Shown here piece by piece: positions 26,497 to 36,538 of a DNA stretch of 64,000 bases. The DNA is from Pelagibacteraceae bacterium AG-390-D18 (GTDB lineage Bacteria > Pseudomonadota > Alphaproteobacteria > Pelagibacterales > Pelagibacteraceae). The stretch covers positions 82,813 to 146,812 of the forward strand of contig QCGY01000001.1 of the NCBI GenBank assembly GCA_003279715.1. Reading direction: 5' to 3'. The position numbers and the translations under genes are program-made. How positions within the stretch are numbered: position 1 is the stretch's first letter; each line of letters starts with the position of its first letter. Below the pieces are notes generated by a model. The model had not been told where the DNA came from, ran no database searches, and saw only the letters and a list, made by a program, of their open reading frames with translations.

Positions 26497-27498
26497 ATGA
26501 GTAAAAAAATATTCTCTGGTGTTCAGCCCACAGGTAATCTTCATCTAGGAAATTATTTAGGAGCTATAAAAAATTTTGTAGATTTAAATAATGATACTGA
26601 AAATGATTGTATATTTTGTGTTGTAGACTTACATGCTATTACTGTTAAACAAAATCCTAAGGAGTTGACAAGCAATATTCAGGAAACAGTAGCCACATTT
26701 ATTGCTAGTGGGATAGATCCTAAAAAAAGTATAATCTTTAATCAATCGAGAGTGCCAGCTCATGCTGAAGGAGCATGGATATTAAGTTGTGTTGCTAGAA
26801 TGGGGTGGCTTAATAGAATGACCCAATTTAAGGAAAAAGCTGGAAAAGATAAAGAAAAAGCTAGTGTCGGTCTTTATTCTTATCCAGTTCTTATGGCAGC
26901 AGACATCCTTCTTTATGATGCAACCCACGTTCCTGTTGGAGATGATCAAAAACAACATTTAGAGTTATGTAGAGATATTGCGCAAAAATTTAATACTGAT
27001 TTTGAAGTTGAAAATTTTTTACAAGTTCCAGAACCTTTAATCCAAAAAGAATTTTCAAGAATTATGAGTCTTAAAGATGGTTCAAAGAAAATGAGTAAAT
27101 CTGAATTGTCAGATTTAAGTAGAATAAATTTAACTGATGATAAGGACCTGATTATAAATAAGATTAAAAAAGCAAAAACAGATCCATTACCAATGCCCAA
27201 TACCACAAAAAATCTTGATGAAAGATTAGAAGCAAAAAATCTTTTAGGTATATATTCAAGCTTAACAAACATTACTTTAGAAAAAAGTGTTGAAAATTTT
27301 GCAGGTAAAAATTTTTCAGAATTTAAAGAAAAACTTTCCGAAGCTCTTGTTGATAAAATTCAACCTATTTCAATAGAAATTAAAAAATTATTAGATGATA
27401 AATCGTATTTGGACAATATTCTTCTAGAAGGAGTTGAAAGAGCCAATCAAATAGCCTCAAAAAAGATCAAGAGAATTAAAGAAATAGTAGGTTTTTAG
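26497..27498 (+). CDS. trpS: Tryptophanyl-tRNA synthetase
   Basis: This 333-residue class I synthetase has the HIGH-type [12 protein letters not shown] near residue 13 and the KMSKS motif KKMSKS near residue 195. It has [26 protein letters not shown] in the tryptophan-binding pocket. Length is normal for the bacterial enzyme. It is co-directional with murJ (three-base gap). Fifty-two bases separate it from the Nfu gene. Confidence 0.98.
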   Translation: MSKKIFSGVQPTGNLHLGNYLGAIKNFVDLNNDTENDCIFCVVDLHAITVKQNPKELTSNIQETVATFIASGIDPKKSIIFNQSRVPAHAEGAWILSCVARMGWLNRMTQFKEKAGKDKEKASVGLYSYPVLMAADILLYDATHVPVGDDQKQHLELCRDIAQKFNTDFEVENFLQVPEPLIQKEFSRIMSLKDGSKKMSKSELSDLSRINLTDDKDLIINKIKKAKTDPLPMPNTTKNLDERLEAKNLLGIYSSLTNITLEKSVENFAGKNFSEFKEKLSEALVDKIQPISIEIKKLLDDKSYLDNILLEGVERANQIASKKIKRIKEIVGF

Positions 27499-27550
27499 AT
27501 AAAATTTATTAACAAGTTTTAATTTTTTAAATATTCACTATATATAATTT

Positions 27551-28090
27551 ATGTTCGTTCAAACAGAAGTTACACCAAACCCTAATTCGCTTAAGTTTCT
27601 ACCTGGTAAAAAAGTGTCTAATAGTGGACCATATGAAATTACTAATAAGGATGAGACTCAAAATGTACTTGTTAGAAATTTATTATCTATAAATGGAGTA
27701 GAAGGAATTTTTTTAGGAGAAGACTTTATTACTATCAATAAAAAAGAAATAATTAAATGGGATGAAATAAAGCATATAGTAATTTCCTTTATTAATGATT
27801 TTTATTTTGAAGGAAAAGAATTTGTCATTGATGAAAGTTTGAAAGAGCAAAATTCAAATCTAGATGAGCTTGAGCAAAAAATAGTTAAAATTTTAGATGA
27901 GAAAATAAGACCAGCAGTAGCTAGAGATGGTGGAGATATTAAATTTAAAGAATTTAAAGATGGGGTGGTTAAAGTGCAATTACAAGGAAGCTGCTCAGGA
28001 TGCCCAAGTTCTACAATGACACTAAAGCAAGGAGTTCAAAATCTTTTATGTCATTATCTACCTGAAGTTAAAGAAGTTGTTGCAATTTAA
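27551..28090 (+). CDS. Nfu-type iron-sulfur cluster scaffold/carrier
   Basis: This 179-residue protein has an N-terminal Nfu domain (QTEVTPNPNSLKFLPGKKV) and a C-terminal NifU-like domain (KILDEKIRPAVARDGGDIKFKEF) ending in the CXXC of GSCSGCPSST, which carries a 4Fe-4S cluster. It would pass clusters to apo-proteins such as MiaB, encoded 3 kb downstream. Domain order and length match the alphaproteobacterial NfuA/NifU-family protein. The glucosaminidase gene begins six bases later. Confidence 0.92.
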   Translation: MFVQTEVTPNPNSLKFLPGKKVSNSGPYEITNKDETQNVLVRNLLSINGVEGIFLGEDFITINKKEIIKWDEIKHIVISFINDFYFEGKEFVIDESLKEQNSNLDELEQKIVKILDEKIRPAVARDGGDIKFKEFKDGVVKVQLQGSCSGCPSSTMTLKQGVQNLLCHYLPEVKEVVAI

Positions 28091-28095
28091 AAAAT

Positions 28096-29151
28096 ATGAA
28101 AAATAATCAAGTTACATTTGAGCAAAAAAGTAAAAATACTTTATTAAGAACTTTTCTAAGTAGTTTTATAATTATTTCTTTTTTCTATATTACTCCAATA
28201 TTTATTAATTTTGCTGACAAAAATTTGTATACAAAAGAGTATACTAACAACTCCAAAAAAATTTTGGCATATGCTCTTAACAAACAAGAAAAAAACAAAG
28301 AAGTAATTGAAACTTTAAATGAAGAAGAAGTGCTACTCGATGTTTATAGTTTAGATAAGAGCGAGACTGAGTCTGTTTACTTAAGTGCGTCAACAATAAA
28401 TAAATTATTTAAAGATACTGAGTACAATCTTAATGATGTTAGACAAAATAAATTAGTTAAACCGGTTGCATTAACATTGCTGCCTAACGAATTAAAGATG
28501 ATAGAAAATACAAAGAGAAGAAAAGAATTTTTTATACAAATTATTTTGCCTTTAATCATAAAAGAAAACAACATTATAAAAAAAGATAGAAGAACACTTT
28601 TTGCTATTATTAATAAAAGCAATAATACAACCGTAGAATTAAGCTGGCTTGAAAAAAAATATAAACAATATGGAGTAAAGTCTAAAGATCTATCAACATT
28701 AAAAATAAGAATGGATGAAATACCAGTTTCTCTCGCAATTGCTCAAGCAGCAAAAGAAACAGGATGGGGAACCTCTAGATTTGCACAGGAAGGTAATGCT
28801 TTGTTTGGACAATGGACTTGGTCAGGAGAAGGTCTTAAGCCCAAAGATGCAAAAGAAGGTGAAGATCATAAAGTTATGAAATTTAATATTTTACAAGCTT
28901 CAGTGAGAGCATATCAAAGAAATTTAAATACTCATCGAACTTATAAAGATTTTAGAAAAGCTAGGGCGGAGTTAAGAGACTCTAAAAAACTATTAGATAG
29001 TATAGAACTATCTAAGTACTTGAATAAATATGCAGAGACAGGCAATCAGTATGTTGAAGTACTACAAAAAATAATTAAGCAGAATAAACTAAAAGATTTT
29101 GATGATGCTAAATTACTTCCTTCAAGTAGTGACTTAGAAAGTCTTATTTAG
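28096..29151 (+). CDS. Bax-like glucosaminidase-domain protein
   Basis: This is a 351-residue predicted exported or membrane-anchored peptidoglycan hydrolase. It has a hydrophobic segment at residues 16-37 (LRTFLSSFIIISFFYITPIF) and a linker. From about residue 205 there is a glucosaminidase domain: VSLAIAQAAKETGWGTSRFA with the catalytic Glu, then GNALFGQWTWSGEG and VRAYQRNLNTHRTYKDFR. This fold is shared with E. coli Bax and flagellar FlgJ. Flagellar genes are absent, so wall remodelling is the likely role. The stop overlaps the opposing deacetylase by four bases. Confidence 0.86.
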   Translation: MKNNQVTFEQKSKNTLLRTFLSSFIIISFFYITPIFINFADKNLYTKEYTNNSKKILAYALNKQEKNKEVIETLNEEEVLLDVYSLDKSETESVYLSASTINKLFKDTEYNLNDVRQNKLVKPVALTLLPNELKMIENTKRRKEFFIQIILPLIIKENNIIKKDRRTLFAIINKSNNTTVELSWLEKKYKQYGVKSKDLSTLKIRMDEIPVSLAIAQAAKETGWGTSRFAQEGNALFGQWTWSGEGLKPKDAKEGEDHKVMKFNILQASVRAYQRNLNTHRTYKDFRKARAELRDSKKLLDSIELSKYLNKYAETGNQYVEVLQKIIKQNKLKDFDDAKLLPSSSDLESLI

Positions 29152-30209
29152 TTTTCTTTAATTGGAAATTGAATACCAAACCATCTCCATTTTCCATTAT
29201 CATTAAGAGAGCAATTTATTCTACCTCTTCTAGGTTTAAAAGGACCTCTGAATTTTATGGTTAACACATTGTCATCAAAAGCAGTATTGGATCTTTCCCA
29301 CATATCTAATTCATTAGAATAACAATTAATATTTTTAATGTTATCTTGTTCATTAAAAAACTTAACTTTAAAATTAGGTGGATTATTTTCTGAGGATAAT
29401 TTTTTTTCAAGAGGTAGTAATTTCTCATATTCAAGTGGGAACGAGTTTATAATTGAATTAAATCTTTTTAGTTCTCCATAATCTTCATTAATTGGAAATC
29501 TAGGTAGTTCAAATTTATCTTTATTTAAATCAATTACCCCAGAATGTTGACCAAAAGCAAAATCAAAATTTTGAGAAATGTAATCTCTCATAAATTTTGA
29601 ATATTCACCAAAAGGATAAGAAAATAAATTTGGTATATATCCCAAATTATTTAAAAATATTTTATTTGCTTTTTCTATGTCTGAGATAAAAAAATTATTA
29701 TCTTTATCAATAAGATATCCGTGAGAATGTGAGTGGTGACCTATTAATGCAAATTCTTCAGCCTCAATTTCCTTGATTTGTTCCCAGGTCATATATCCTT
29801 TTTTCCCAACTGGCTCTGTTGAAACAAACAAGATAAAGGGAATTTTATTTTGTTTTAAAAATGGCCAAGCCTCAAGATAGAAGGATAAAAAGGCATCATC
29901 AATAGTTATAAGAATTTCTTTATTTGTTTTTGGCGAAGTAAAATTTTTTTTAAGATTTTTTGGATTAGAAAAAGTATAACTTGAGTTTCTTATTATTTCT
30001 ATCTGCTCTTTAAAGACTTCCATTTTAATATTTGTAGAAGGGTATTTATTTTCATTAAAACGATGATACATTAATGATAAAATACCTTCGTCACCAGAAT
30101 AGTATTTGATATTATTTTCATCTGAAATAGAATTTGTGTTTATAAACAGGATAAAAATGAACAAACTTATTATAGATGTTGCTAATGAAAAGATTTTTTT
30201 AATGATCAT
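29148..30209 (-). CDS. Exported polysaccharide deacetylase (NodB-type) family protein
   Basis: This 353-residue protein has an N-terminal signal or anchor (KKIFSLATSIISLFIFILFI). The NodB domain follows: LMYHRFNE, the DD motif in ITIDDAFLSF, and the HXXXH zinc motif in GHHSHSHG. The last roughly 110 residues are an extra beta-rich domain. It probably removes acetyl groups from an envelope glycan, and the neighbouring glucosaminidase also points to the cell wall; the exact substrate is unknown. Its 5' end overlaps the divergent tsaB start by 53 bases. Confidence 0.85.
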   Translation of the reverse strand: MIIKKIFSLATSIISLFIFILFINTNSISDENNIKYYSGDEGILSLMYHRFNENKYPSTNIKMEVFKEQIEIIRNSSYTFSNPKNLKKNFTSPKTNKEILITIDDAFLSFYLEAWPFLKQNKIPFILFVSTEPVGKKGYMTWEQIKEIEAEEFALIGHHSHSHGYLIDKDNNFFISDIEKANKIFLNNLGYIPNLFSYPFGEYSKFMRDYISQNFDFAFGQHSGVIDLNKDKFELPRFPINEDYGELKRFNSIINSFPLEYEKLLPLEKKLSSENNPPNFKVKFFNEQDNIKNINCYSNELDMWERSNTAFDDNVLTIKFRGPFKPRRGRINCSLNDNGKWRWFGIQFPIKEN

Positions 30210-30543
30210 TACTAATGGTAGTATTTATAATATTACACATGAGAATACTAAAATTAATTACGAAAAATTAACTGTAATTATTAATGATTTCCTACTATCA
30301 AGAAATCTTAAAATTGCTGATATTAATGCTATTTATATCAATAATGGACCTGGGAGCTTTGCTGGTATAAGAAATTCAATATCAGTTGTTAAAGCCTTTA
30401 ATATTGCAAAAAATATTGACTATTACTCCTATAATTTAGACGATTTTAAAGATGAAAAAGACTTGAGACATGAAAATATCCCCAATTTATGTAAAAAATA
30501 TAAAATTAAAAAAAATTTGATTAATCCTGTTTATTTAAGTTAA
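30157..30543 (+). CDS. tsaB: Short TsaB, tRNA t6A biosynthesis protein
   Basis: This protein has 128 residues from the ATG at 30157, which has an AGG six bases before it. It keeps the N-terminal TsaB/ASKHA strand (KLIIDVANEKIFLMII) and the diagnostic NNGPGSFAGIRNSISVVKAF, then IDYYSYNLDDF. The usual length is about 220 residues, and the second lobe is essentially missing. It may still act as the partner that stabilises TsaD in making t6A37, since the conserved half includes the dimer region. The Fur-family gene follows after eight bases; rimI, which often sits here, is absent. Confidence 0.8.
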   Translation: MNKLIIDVANEKIFLMIITNGSIYNITHENTKINYEKLTVIINDFLLSRNLKIADINAIYINNGPGSFAGIRNSISVVKAFNIAKNIDYYSYNLDDFKDEKDLRHENIPNLCKKYKIKKNLINPVYLS

Positions 30544-30551
30544 AATTAATT

Positions 30552-30962
30552 ATGTCAGAAACTATTGAGGAAAAATGTTTATTAAAGGGTGTAAAATTAA
30601 CTGATCAACGTAAGGTAATTGCACAAGTTATGTCAAAATCATCTGATCATCCTGATGTAGATGAATTGTATAATAGGGTTTCTAAAATTGACTCAAAGAT
30701 AAGCATTGCAACTGTTTACAGAACTGTAAAATTATTTGAAGAGTCGGGCATACTTGCTAAGCATGAATTTAAAGGCGGGAAAGCAAGATATGAAGAATTG
30801 AATGAAGGACATCATGATCACTTAATAGATGTTAAGTCAGGTGAAATTATTGAATTTGTAGATGAAGAAATTGAAAAACTTCAAAAAAAAGTAGCAGAAA
30901 AATATGGCTACAAACTAGTAGACCACAAGCTTGAATTATATGGGATAAAGAAAAAATCCTAA
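30552..30962 (+). CDS. Fur-family regulator (Fur/Mur type)
   Basis: This 136-residue metalloregulator has a winged-helix N-terminus (GVKLTDQRKVIAQVM; ISIATVYRTVKLFEESGIL) and the metal site HHDHLIDVKSGEIIEF. In Alphaproteobacteria the Fur protein at this place, before miaB, is often the manganese-responsive Mur, so iron versus manganese sensing cannot be settled by eye. The C-terminal CXXC zinc motif of classical Fur is absent. miaB starts three bases after its stop. A second Fur-family protein (Irr) is at 46008. Confidence 0.9.
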   Translation: MSETIEEKCLLKGVKLTDQRKVIAQVMSKSSDHPDVDELYNRVSKIDSKISIATVYRTVKLFEESGILAKHEFKGGKARYEELNEGHHDHLIDVKSGEIIEFVDEEIEKLQKKVAEKYGYKLVDHKLELYGIKKKS

Positions 30963-30965
30963 TCA

Positions 30966-32294
30966 ATGAGTCAAAAAATTTTTATCAAAACATTCGGTTG
31001 TCAAATGAATGAGTATGACTCAAATAGAATATACGACTCAGTAAAAAAAATTGGCTATGAAAAAACAGAAAATTATGAAGATGCTAATTGCTACCTTTTA
31101 AATACATGTCATATCCGAGATAAAGCTAAAGAAAAAGTTTACCATGAAATTGGAAGAGTTAAAAAAATTTTCAGAGAAAAAAGAAAGCCATTAGTGATTA
31201 TTGCTGGGTGTGTAGCTCAGGCAGAAAATCAGGAAATGCTTAAAAGAGAACCGTATATCGACCTTGTTATTGGACCACAAGCATATCATAAAATTAATGA
31301 CACAATTTTAAATCATATTGAAAAAAATAAAAAAATTGAAGAGACAGAATTTGATGCTATTTCAAAATTTGAATATTTTAATAAAATTAAAAATAATTCT
31401 GGAAAAATTTCTTCATTTTTAACTATCCAAGAAGGTTGTGATAAATTTTGCCATTTTTGTGTAGTGCCATACACAAGAGGCCCAGAATATTCTAGACCAT
31501 TTAAACAAATCTTAGATGAGGCTAAATATTTAATAGACTCAGGTACACAAGAATTAATTTTACTTGGACAAAATGTAAATGCTTACAATAATGAAAAGTA
31601 TAAATTATCAGATTTAATATTAGAGATCGAAAAATATTCTGACATTAAAAGAATTAGATACACTACATCTCACCCAAAAGATATGTCAGACGATTTAATC
31701 GAAGTTTATAAATATTCAAAAAAACTTATGCCACTAGTTCACTTACCAGTTCAAAGTGGGTCTGATAAAGTTTTAGAGCTAATGAATAGAAAACATACAA
31801 TAAGTGAATATTATAAAATACACGACCGTTTAAAAGAAATTAACCAGAATATTCAATTTTCTAGTGATTTTATAATAGGTTATCCAGGAGAAGAAGATAT
31901 CGATTTTAACAATACTTTTGAACTTATTCAAAAAATTAAATTTATAAATTCCTATTCTTTTATTTTTAGTCCAAGACCAGGTACAGTTGCAGCAGATTTA
32001 AAATTTACTGACAAAAAAATTTCTATGTATAGATTAGAAAAAATTCAAAGTCAGCTATATGAAAATCAGATGCAAGTGAATAAATCTTTTGAAGATAAGA
32101 CAATTAATGTTTTAGTTGAAAATTTTACAGATGATAAAACCCAAGTTTTTGGTCGATCTGAATATATGACATCTGTTATTTTTAATGGTAAAAAAGAGGA
32201 TATTGGAAAAATTGTGCCAGTAAAAATTAATAAAAGTAATCGAACCACTCTGTTTGGTGAAAGAGATTTCAGCTCTAATCAAAAGGTAGCATAG
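30966..32294 (+). CDS. miaB: MiaB, tRNA-2-methylthio-N6-isopentenyladenosine synthase
   Basis: This is a 442-residue radical-SAM methylthiotransferase. The N-terminal UPF0004 domain holds three cluster cysteines (FGCQMNEYDS, NTCHIRD, AGCVAQ). The radical SAM motif CDKFCHFC (C-X3-C-X2-C) is near residue 157. A C-terminal TRAM domain ends around NRTTLFGE. It modifies A37 of tRNAs that read UNN codons. Conserved order: fur-miaB-phoH-ybeY-lnt. Confidence 0.98.
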   Translation: MSQKIFIKTFGCQMNEYDSNRIYDSVKKIGYEKTENYEDANCYLLNTCHIRDKAKEKVYHEIGRVKKIFREKRKPLVIIAGCVAQAENQEMLKREPYIDLVIGPQAYHKINDTILNHIEKNKKIEETEFDAISKFEYFNKIKNNSGKISSFLTIQEGCDKFCHFCVVPYTRGPEYSRPFKQILDEAKYLIDSGTQELILLGQNVNAYNNEKYKLSDLILEIEKYSDIKRIRYTTSHPKDMSDDLIEVYKYSKKLMPLVHLPVQSGSDKVLELMNRKHTISEYYKIHDRLKEINQNIQFSSDFIIGYPGEEDIDFNNTFELIQKIKFINSYSFIFSPRPGTVAADLKFTDKKISMYRLEKIQSQLYENQMQVNKSFEDKTINVLVENFTDDKTQVFGRSEYMTSVIFNGKKEDIGKIVPVKINKSNRTTLFGERDFSSNQKVA

Positions 32295-32297
32295 TAA

Positions 32298-33293
32298 TTG
32301 AGCAGTTTAACAAAAAAAAATAGCGATACTTCCTTAAAGTTTGTTTATTCTGATAATAATTCTTTAAGTGTTATTTTTCATGATAATGAACTTTTGATTG
32401 GTGTAGTAGGTGAGTTTAACAAAAATTTAAAAGAATTAGAAAAAATTACAGAAACAAGTTTATATTCTAGGGGAAATTCAATTCTAATTAAATCTAATCC
32501 TGAAAAAAATGAAATAGTCAAAAATGCAATAAAATTTTTAGCCAATCAATTTATTAATAATGGTAGTATTGAAAATAAAGATATACTTTCATCAGTGGAT
32601 AATTTTATGATCAACGAAAAAGTTAAAAATAATAATGTTACCGATATAATCAAGACTCCAAAAAAATCAATTATCCCAAGATCAGAAAAACAAAAAGATT
32701 ATGTAAGAGCCTTGAGACAAAGCGACATAATAATTTCTGCAGGTCCAGCAGGAACAGGTAAAACATTTTTAGCGGTAGCTGTAGGCCTTACAATGTTATT
32801 AGAAAAAAAAATTGAAAGAATTATCTTATCTAGACCAGCTGTTGAAGCTGGAGAAAGATTAGGATTTTTACCTGGTGATATGAAAGAAAAAGTTGATCCT
32901 TATTTAAGACCTTTATATGACTCATTGTATGATCTCTTTGATTTTGAAAAAATTCAAAGAATGATCGAAATTGGTGATATTGAAATAGCGCCACTTGCTT
33001 TTATGAGAGGAAGAACCTTAAAAAATTCATTTGCAATCTTAGATGAGTCGCAAAATGCAACAGATACACAAATTAAGATGTTTTTAACTAGAATAGGAGA
33101 AAATTCTAAAATAGTTGTTAACGGAGATCCCACACAAATTGATTTACCAAATAAAAATATGTCTGGTTTAGTTAGATCAAAAGAATTATTAGGTCATTTA
33201 AATGAAATATCCGTTGTTGATTTTGATCATTCGGATGTGGTTAGGCATCCACTAGTTTCTAAAATAGTTAAAGCCTATTCAAAAAATGATTAG
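32298..33293 (+). CDS. phoH: PhoH/YbeZ-type ATPase
   Basis: This is a 331-residue protein with an N-terminal KH-like region and the PhoH P-loop ATPase domain: SAGPAGTGKTFLAVAVGLTML, ERIILSRPAVEAGERLGFLPGD, and AILDESQNATDTQIKMFLTRIG. It partners YbeY in ribosomal RNA handling. The start appears to be a TTG four bases after the miaB stop; an AAGG at 32283-32286 lies upstream and no ATG is available before the domain. Its stop overlaps the ybeY start. Confidence 0.94.
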   Translation: MSSLTKKNSDTSLKFVYSDNNSLSVIFHDNELLIGVVGEFNKNLKELEKITETSLYSRGNSILIKSNPEKNEIVKNAIKFLANQFINNGSIENKDILSSVDNFMINEKVKNNNVTDIIKTPKKSIIPRSEKQKDYVRALRQSDIIISAGPAGTGKTFLAVAVGLTMLLEKKIERIILSRPAVEAGERLGFLPGDMKEKVDPYLRPLYDSLYDLFDFEKIQRMIEIGDIEIAPLAFMRGRTLKNSFAILDESQNATDTQIKMFLTRIGENSKIVVNGDPTQIDLPNKNMSGLVRSKELLGHLNEISVVDFDHSDVVRHPLVSKIVKAYSKND

Positions 33294-33747
33294 TGTTGAA
33301 GTTTTCTCAGAAGAGGAAGCTTGGTCAAAAAAACTTAAAAAAAAAGAACTTTTTTTTAAAGAAATTTGTAATTTTTTCCCTAGAAAATACCGATTTCCTA
33401 ATAAGAAAATAACCCTTTCTTTACTTCTCTCTAATAATAAATGTATCAAAAAATTAAATAAGAATTTTAGAAATAAAAATAAGTCTACAGATATTCTTTC
33501 ATTTCCTTTAACAAAAAAAATATCAATAACTAAAAGTACTTATATTGGAGATATTATAATTAGTTATAATTTCATGAACAAACCCAAATCACAAAATATT
33601 AAAAACTTTAAAGAAAAAGTAATTAAAACTTTTATTCATGGATATCTTCACTTATTAGGTTTTGACCATATTAAAGATAAAGATTATAGAAGAATGGTTA
33701 GTGAAGAAGAAAAAATATATAAATCTGTAACTTCAAAGATTAACTAG
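33286..33747 (+). CDS. ybeY: YbeY endoribonuclease
   Basis: This is a 153-residue metalloendoribonuclease in rRNA maturation and ribosome quality control. It has NKKITLSLLLSNNKCIKKLNKNFRNKNKSTDILSF and the zinc motif H-X3-H-X5-H in HGYLHLLGFDH. Length is normal. It overlaps phoH by eight bases. In most Alphaproteobacteria a CorC-type transporter-associated gene lies between ybeY and lnt; here lnt follows directly. Confidence 0.96.
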   Translation: MISVEVFSEEEAWSKKLKKKELFFKEICNFFPRKYRFPNKKITLSLLLSNNKCIKKLNKNFRNKNKSTDILSFPLTKKISITKSTYIGDIIISYNFMNKPKSQNIKNFKEKVIKTFIHGYLHLLGFDHIKDKDYRRMVSEEEKIYKSVTSKIN

Positions 33748-33748
33748 G

Positions 33749-35293
33749 TTGATAAAAAAAAGATACATTGAGATAATTTTTTTAATAATTTTAGGTGCAT
33801 TCTCATCTTTAAGTTTACCTCCCTATAATTACTTAATAATAAATTTTTTTACCTTTAGTGCGTTTTTTATATTTCTGTTTAAAAAATCTAAAATTACCCA
33901 AAGTAAAAAATCCTTCTTTTTTTATGGGTGGTTATTTGGATTTGGTTATTTTTTATCAAGCTTGTATTGGATATCAATATCTTTAACATTTGATCAAAAT
34001 TTTAAATTTTTAATTCCCATAGCTCTTATTTTGGTACCTTTATTTCTGGGAATTTTTTATGGATTAGCTACTTTTTGTTTTATAATTTCAAATTCTAGGA
34101 AAGTAATAAGCTCTTTTTTAGTTTTTGCATTATTTTTTGGAGTCTTTGAATTTATTAGAGGTTCAATTTTAACTGGTTTTCCTTGGAATTTAATAGCCTA
34201 TAGTTTTGTTAATCATTTAGAAATATTGAGTATTACCTCATTAATAGGAACCTACGGATTTAATTTATTTTGTATTTCATTGTTCTCTAGTCCTGCAATA
34301 TTTATTCTAAGAAAAACAAAAAAAGATATAGCTATGTGTATTGTATTTTTAATTATGCCATTTCTATTTTATTTATATGGATCATCTTATAAGGAAAGAT
34401 TTAACTCATCAGATGCTATCAACTATGAATATAAAGTAAGAGCCATAGGTTCAAATATAAGTCTAGATAGATTTTATTCAAATATTGATCCAGTGTCTGT
34501 GATAAATGAATTGATCGATATAAGTCAGCCTATTAAAGATGATAAAACAATATTTGTTTGGCCTGAGGGAATTCTCCCCGATGTTTCTCAAGAAGAATTA
34601 ATTGAATTTAAGTGGTTATTTAAGGATGTCTTCAGTAAAAATCATTTATTATTCATTGGAATCAATAGTCAAAACAAAACTAAAGAAAAAATTGATTATT
34701 TTAATTCCTTATCGATTTATGATCATAATTTAGAAATATTAAATTTTTACAACAAGATTAATCTGGTCCCATTTGGTGAATTTTTACCTTTTGAAAATAT
34801 TCTAAAAAAATTTGGTTTAAGTGTAATTACAAATAATTATCAATCATTTTCTAATGGTGAAGATAGAAAAATTATAGATATAAACAGAGATGATTTTTCT
34901 TTGAAAATATTACCATTAATTTGTTATGAAATAATTTATTCTGGCAAAATATTTAAAAATCCAAGTTTTGATTTAATGGTAAATATCTCTGAAGATGGTT
35001 GGTTTGGTAGTTCGATAGGACCCAAACAACACTTTGCTCATAGTATTTTTAGGGCAGTTGAAAATGGCAAGTATTTATTACGCTCAGCAAATAATGGTCT
35101 TGCAGCTATTGTTAATCCCTTAGGTGTTATTGAACAAAAAGTTGAATATGGAGAGACAGGCTATATTGATTTTAAGAAAGCTAAAAAAATACAACCAACA
35201 TTATTTTCTAAATACGGAAATAAAATCTTTATAATATTAATTTTACTATATATTTTTATGATTTTTTCATTTAATAAAATTAAAAATGAGTAA
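33749..35293 (+). CDS. lnt: Apolipoprotein N-acyltransferase
   Basis: This 514-residue inner-membrane enzyme adds the third acyl chain to lipoproteins. About six to seven membrane helices fill the first 200 residues. The periplasmic nitrilase-like domain holds the catalytic triad: Glu in WPEGILPD, Lys in [16 protein letters not shown], and Cys in [11 protein letters not shown] final helix ends the protein. The start seems to be TTG at 33749, just after the ybeY stop. Several lipoproteins in this window would be its substrates. Confidence 0.96.
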   Translation: MIKKRYIEIIFLIILGAFSSLSLPPYNYLIINFFTFSAFFIFLFKKSKITQSKKSFFFYGWLFGFGYFLSSLYWISISLTFDQNFKFLIPIALILVPLFLGIFYGLATFCFIISNSRKVISSFLVFALFFGVFEFIRGSILTGFPWNLIAYSFVNHLEILSITSLIGTYGFNLFCISLFSSPAIFILRKTKKDIAMCIVFLIMPFLFYLYGSSYKERFNSSDAINYEYKVRAIGSNISLDRFYSNIDPVSVINELIDISQPIKDDKTIFVWPEGILPDVSQEELIEFKWLFKDVFSKNHLLFIGINSQNKTKEKIDYFNSLSIYDHNLEILNFYNKINLVPFGEFLPFENILKKFGLSVITNNYQSFSNGEDRKIIDINRDDFSLKILPLICYEIIYSGKIFKNPSFDLMVNISEDGWFGSSIGPKQHFAHSIFRAVENGKYLLRSANNGLAAIVNPLGVIEQKVEYGETGYIDFKKAKKIQPTLFSKYGNKIFIILILLYIFMIFSFNKIKNE

Positions 35294-36455
35294 TTTAAAA
35301 AATTTTCTTTTTACAAGTGAGTCTGTATCCGAAGGTCATCCAGATAAAGTTTCAGATAGAATTTCAGATATGGTTGTTGATAGCTATCTATCTGGAGATC
35401 CATTTTCAAGGGTTGCATGTGAAACACTTACAACAACAAATAAAGTAGTTCTAGCAGGCGAAGTTAGAGGCCCTGAGATAAAAAAAGATGAATTAATTGA
35501 AAAAGTTAGAAACTGTATAAAAGATATTGGCTATGATCAGGAAGGTTTTACCTGGAAAGAAGCAACAAAAATAGAAAGCCATCTTCATTCTCAATCTGCT
35601 GATATAGCAATAGGTGTAGACTCATCTGGAAATAAAGATGAGGGAGCCGGAGATCAAGGTATTATGTTTGGATATGCTTGTAATGAGACTGATGTTTTAA
35701 TGCCAGCACCTATTCATTACTCTCATAAAATTTTAAGATTAATGGCAGAAGATAGAAAGTCAGGAAAGTTAAACAATATAGAACCAGACAGTAAGAGCCA
35801 AGTTACTTTTGAATATGTAGATGGAAAACCTACGAAAGTAAAATCTGTAGTAATATCCTCTCAGCACTCTGCAGATATTAACCAAGTACAAGTTAGGGAT
35901 TTATTAAGACCCTACATATTAAAATCTATTCCATCAAATTTTCTTGAAGATTTTAATGAAGATGAGTTTTACGTTAATCCAACAGGTAATTTTGTTATTG
36001 GTGGTCCAGATGGAGATTGCGGGTTAACAGGAAGAAAAATTATAGTAGATACATATGGTGGTGCCGCACCTCATGGTGGCGGAGCTTTTTCAGGAAAAGA
36101 TCCTACGAAAGTAGATAGATCAGCAGCTTATGTTGCAAGATACATCGCTAAGAATATTGTTGCTTCAAAAATTGCAGATAAGTGTTTAATTCAATTAGCT
36201 TATGCAATAGGTGTTTCTAAACCACTTTCAATTTATGTTGATTTATTTGACAACGATTTAGAAAAAAATAAATTTGTTGTAGATAAGATAAATGAAAATT
36301 TTGATCTAAGCCCTCGAGGTATTAGAGAGATGCTCAATTTAAATAAGCCAATATACGAGAAAACAGCTGCCTATGGGCATTTTGGAAGAACATCAGATGA
36401 TAATGGTTCATTTTCTTGGGAAAAAACTGATAAAACTGGCCATTTTTCTAAATAG
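35286..36455 (+). CDS. metK: S-adenosylmethionine synthetase
   Basis: This is a 389-residue MetK that makes SAM from methionine and ATP. It has [20 protein letters not shown] at the N-terminus, the loop [12 protein letters not shown], and the phosphate-binding [25 protein letters not shown]. Length is standard. Its start overlaps the end of lnt by eight bases, and no SAM riboswitch can sit between them. The product feeds RsmI, MiaB, UbiE and the other methyltransferases here. Confidence 0.99.
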   Translation: MSNLKNFLFTSESVSEGHPDKVSDRISDMVVDSYLSGDPFSRVACETLTTTNKVVLAGEVRGPEIKKDELIEKVRNCIKDIGYDQEGFTWKEATKIESHLHSQSADIAIGVDSSGNKDEGAGDQGIMFGYACNETDVLMPAPIHYSHKILRLMAEDRKSGKLNNIEPDSKSQVTFEYVDGKPTKVKSVVISSQHSADINQVQVRDLLRPYILKSIPSNFLEDFNEDEFYVNPTGNFVIGGPDGDCGLTGRKIIVDTYGGAAPHGGGAFSGKDPTKVDRSAAYVARYIAKNIVASKIADKCLIQLAYAIGVSKPLSIYVDLFDNDLEKNKFVVDKINENFDLSPRGIREMLNLNKPIYEKTAAYGHFGRTSDDNGSFSWEKTDKTGHFSK

Positions 36456-36461
36456 TTTCTG

Positions 36462-36489
36462 TTGAATTAAAAAAAAACTTTACTATATT
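36462..36489 (+). promoter_or_regulatory. Sigma70-type promoter before nusA
   Basis: TTGAAT (36462-36467), a 16-base spacer and TATATT (36484-36489) lie just after the metK stop. A start around 36496 would give a leader of about 58 bases that runs into the hairpin at 36515. The assignment is by consensus only. Such AT-rich DNA gives many false matches, but its position ahead of a terminator-like hairpin and the operon start is suggestive. Confidence 0.5.
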
Positions 36490-36514
36490 GCCCTTACATT
36501 ATTGAATTTACAGA

Positions 36515-36538
36515 ATGGGCATTAGCCCATTTTTTTTT
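36515..36538 (+). terminator. Terminator-like hairpin in the nusA leader (metK terminator or attenuator)
   Basis: A stem ATGGGC (36515-36520) / GCCCAT (36525-36530) with an ATTA loop is followed at once by a run of Ts to 36538. This is a normal intrinsic terminator shape. It would end metK transcripts. If the promoter at 36462 is real, it would also attenuate the nusA operon. The 5' arm contains an ATG in frame with nusA, which makes the gene look longer than it is. Confidence 0.8.
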
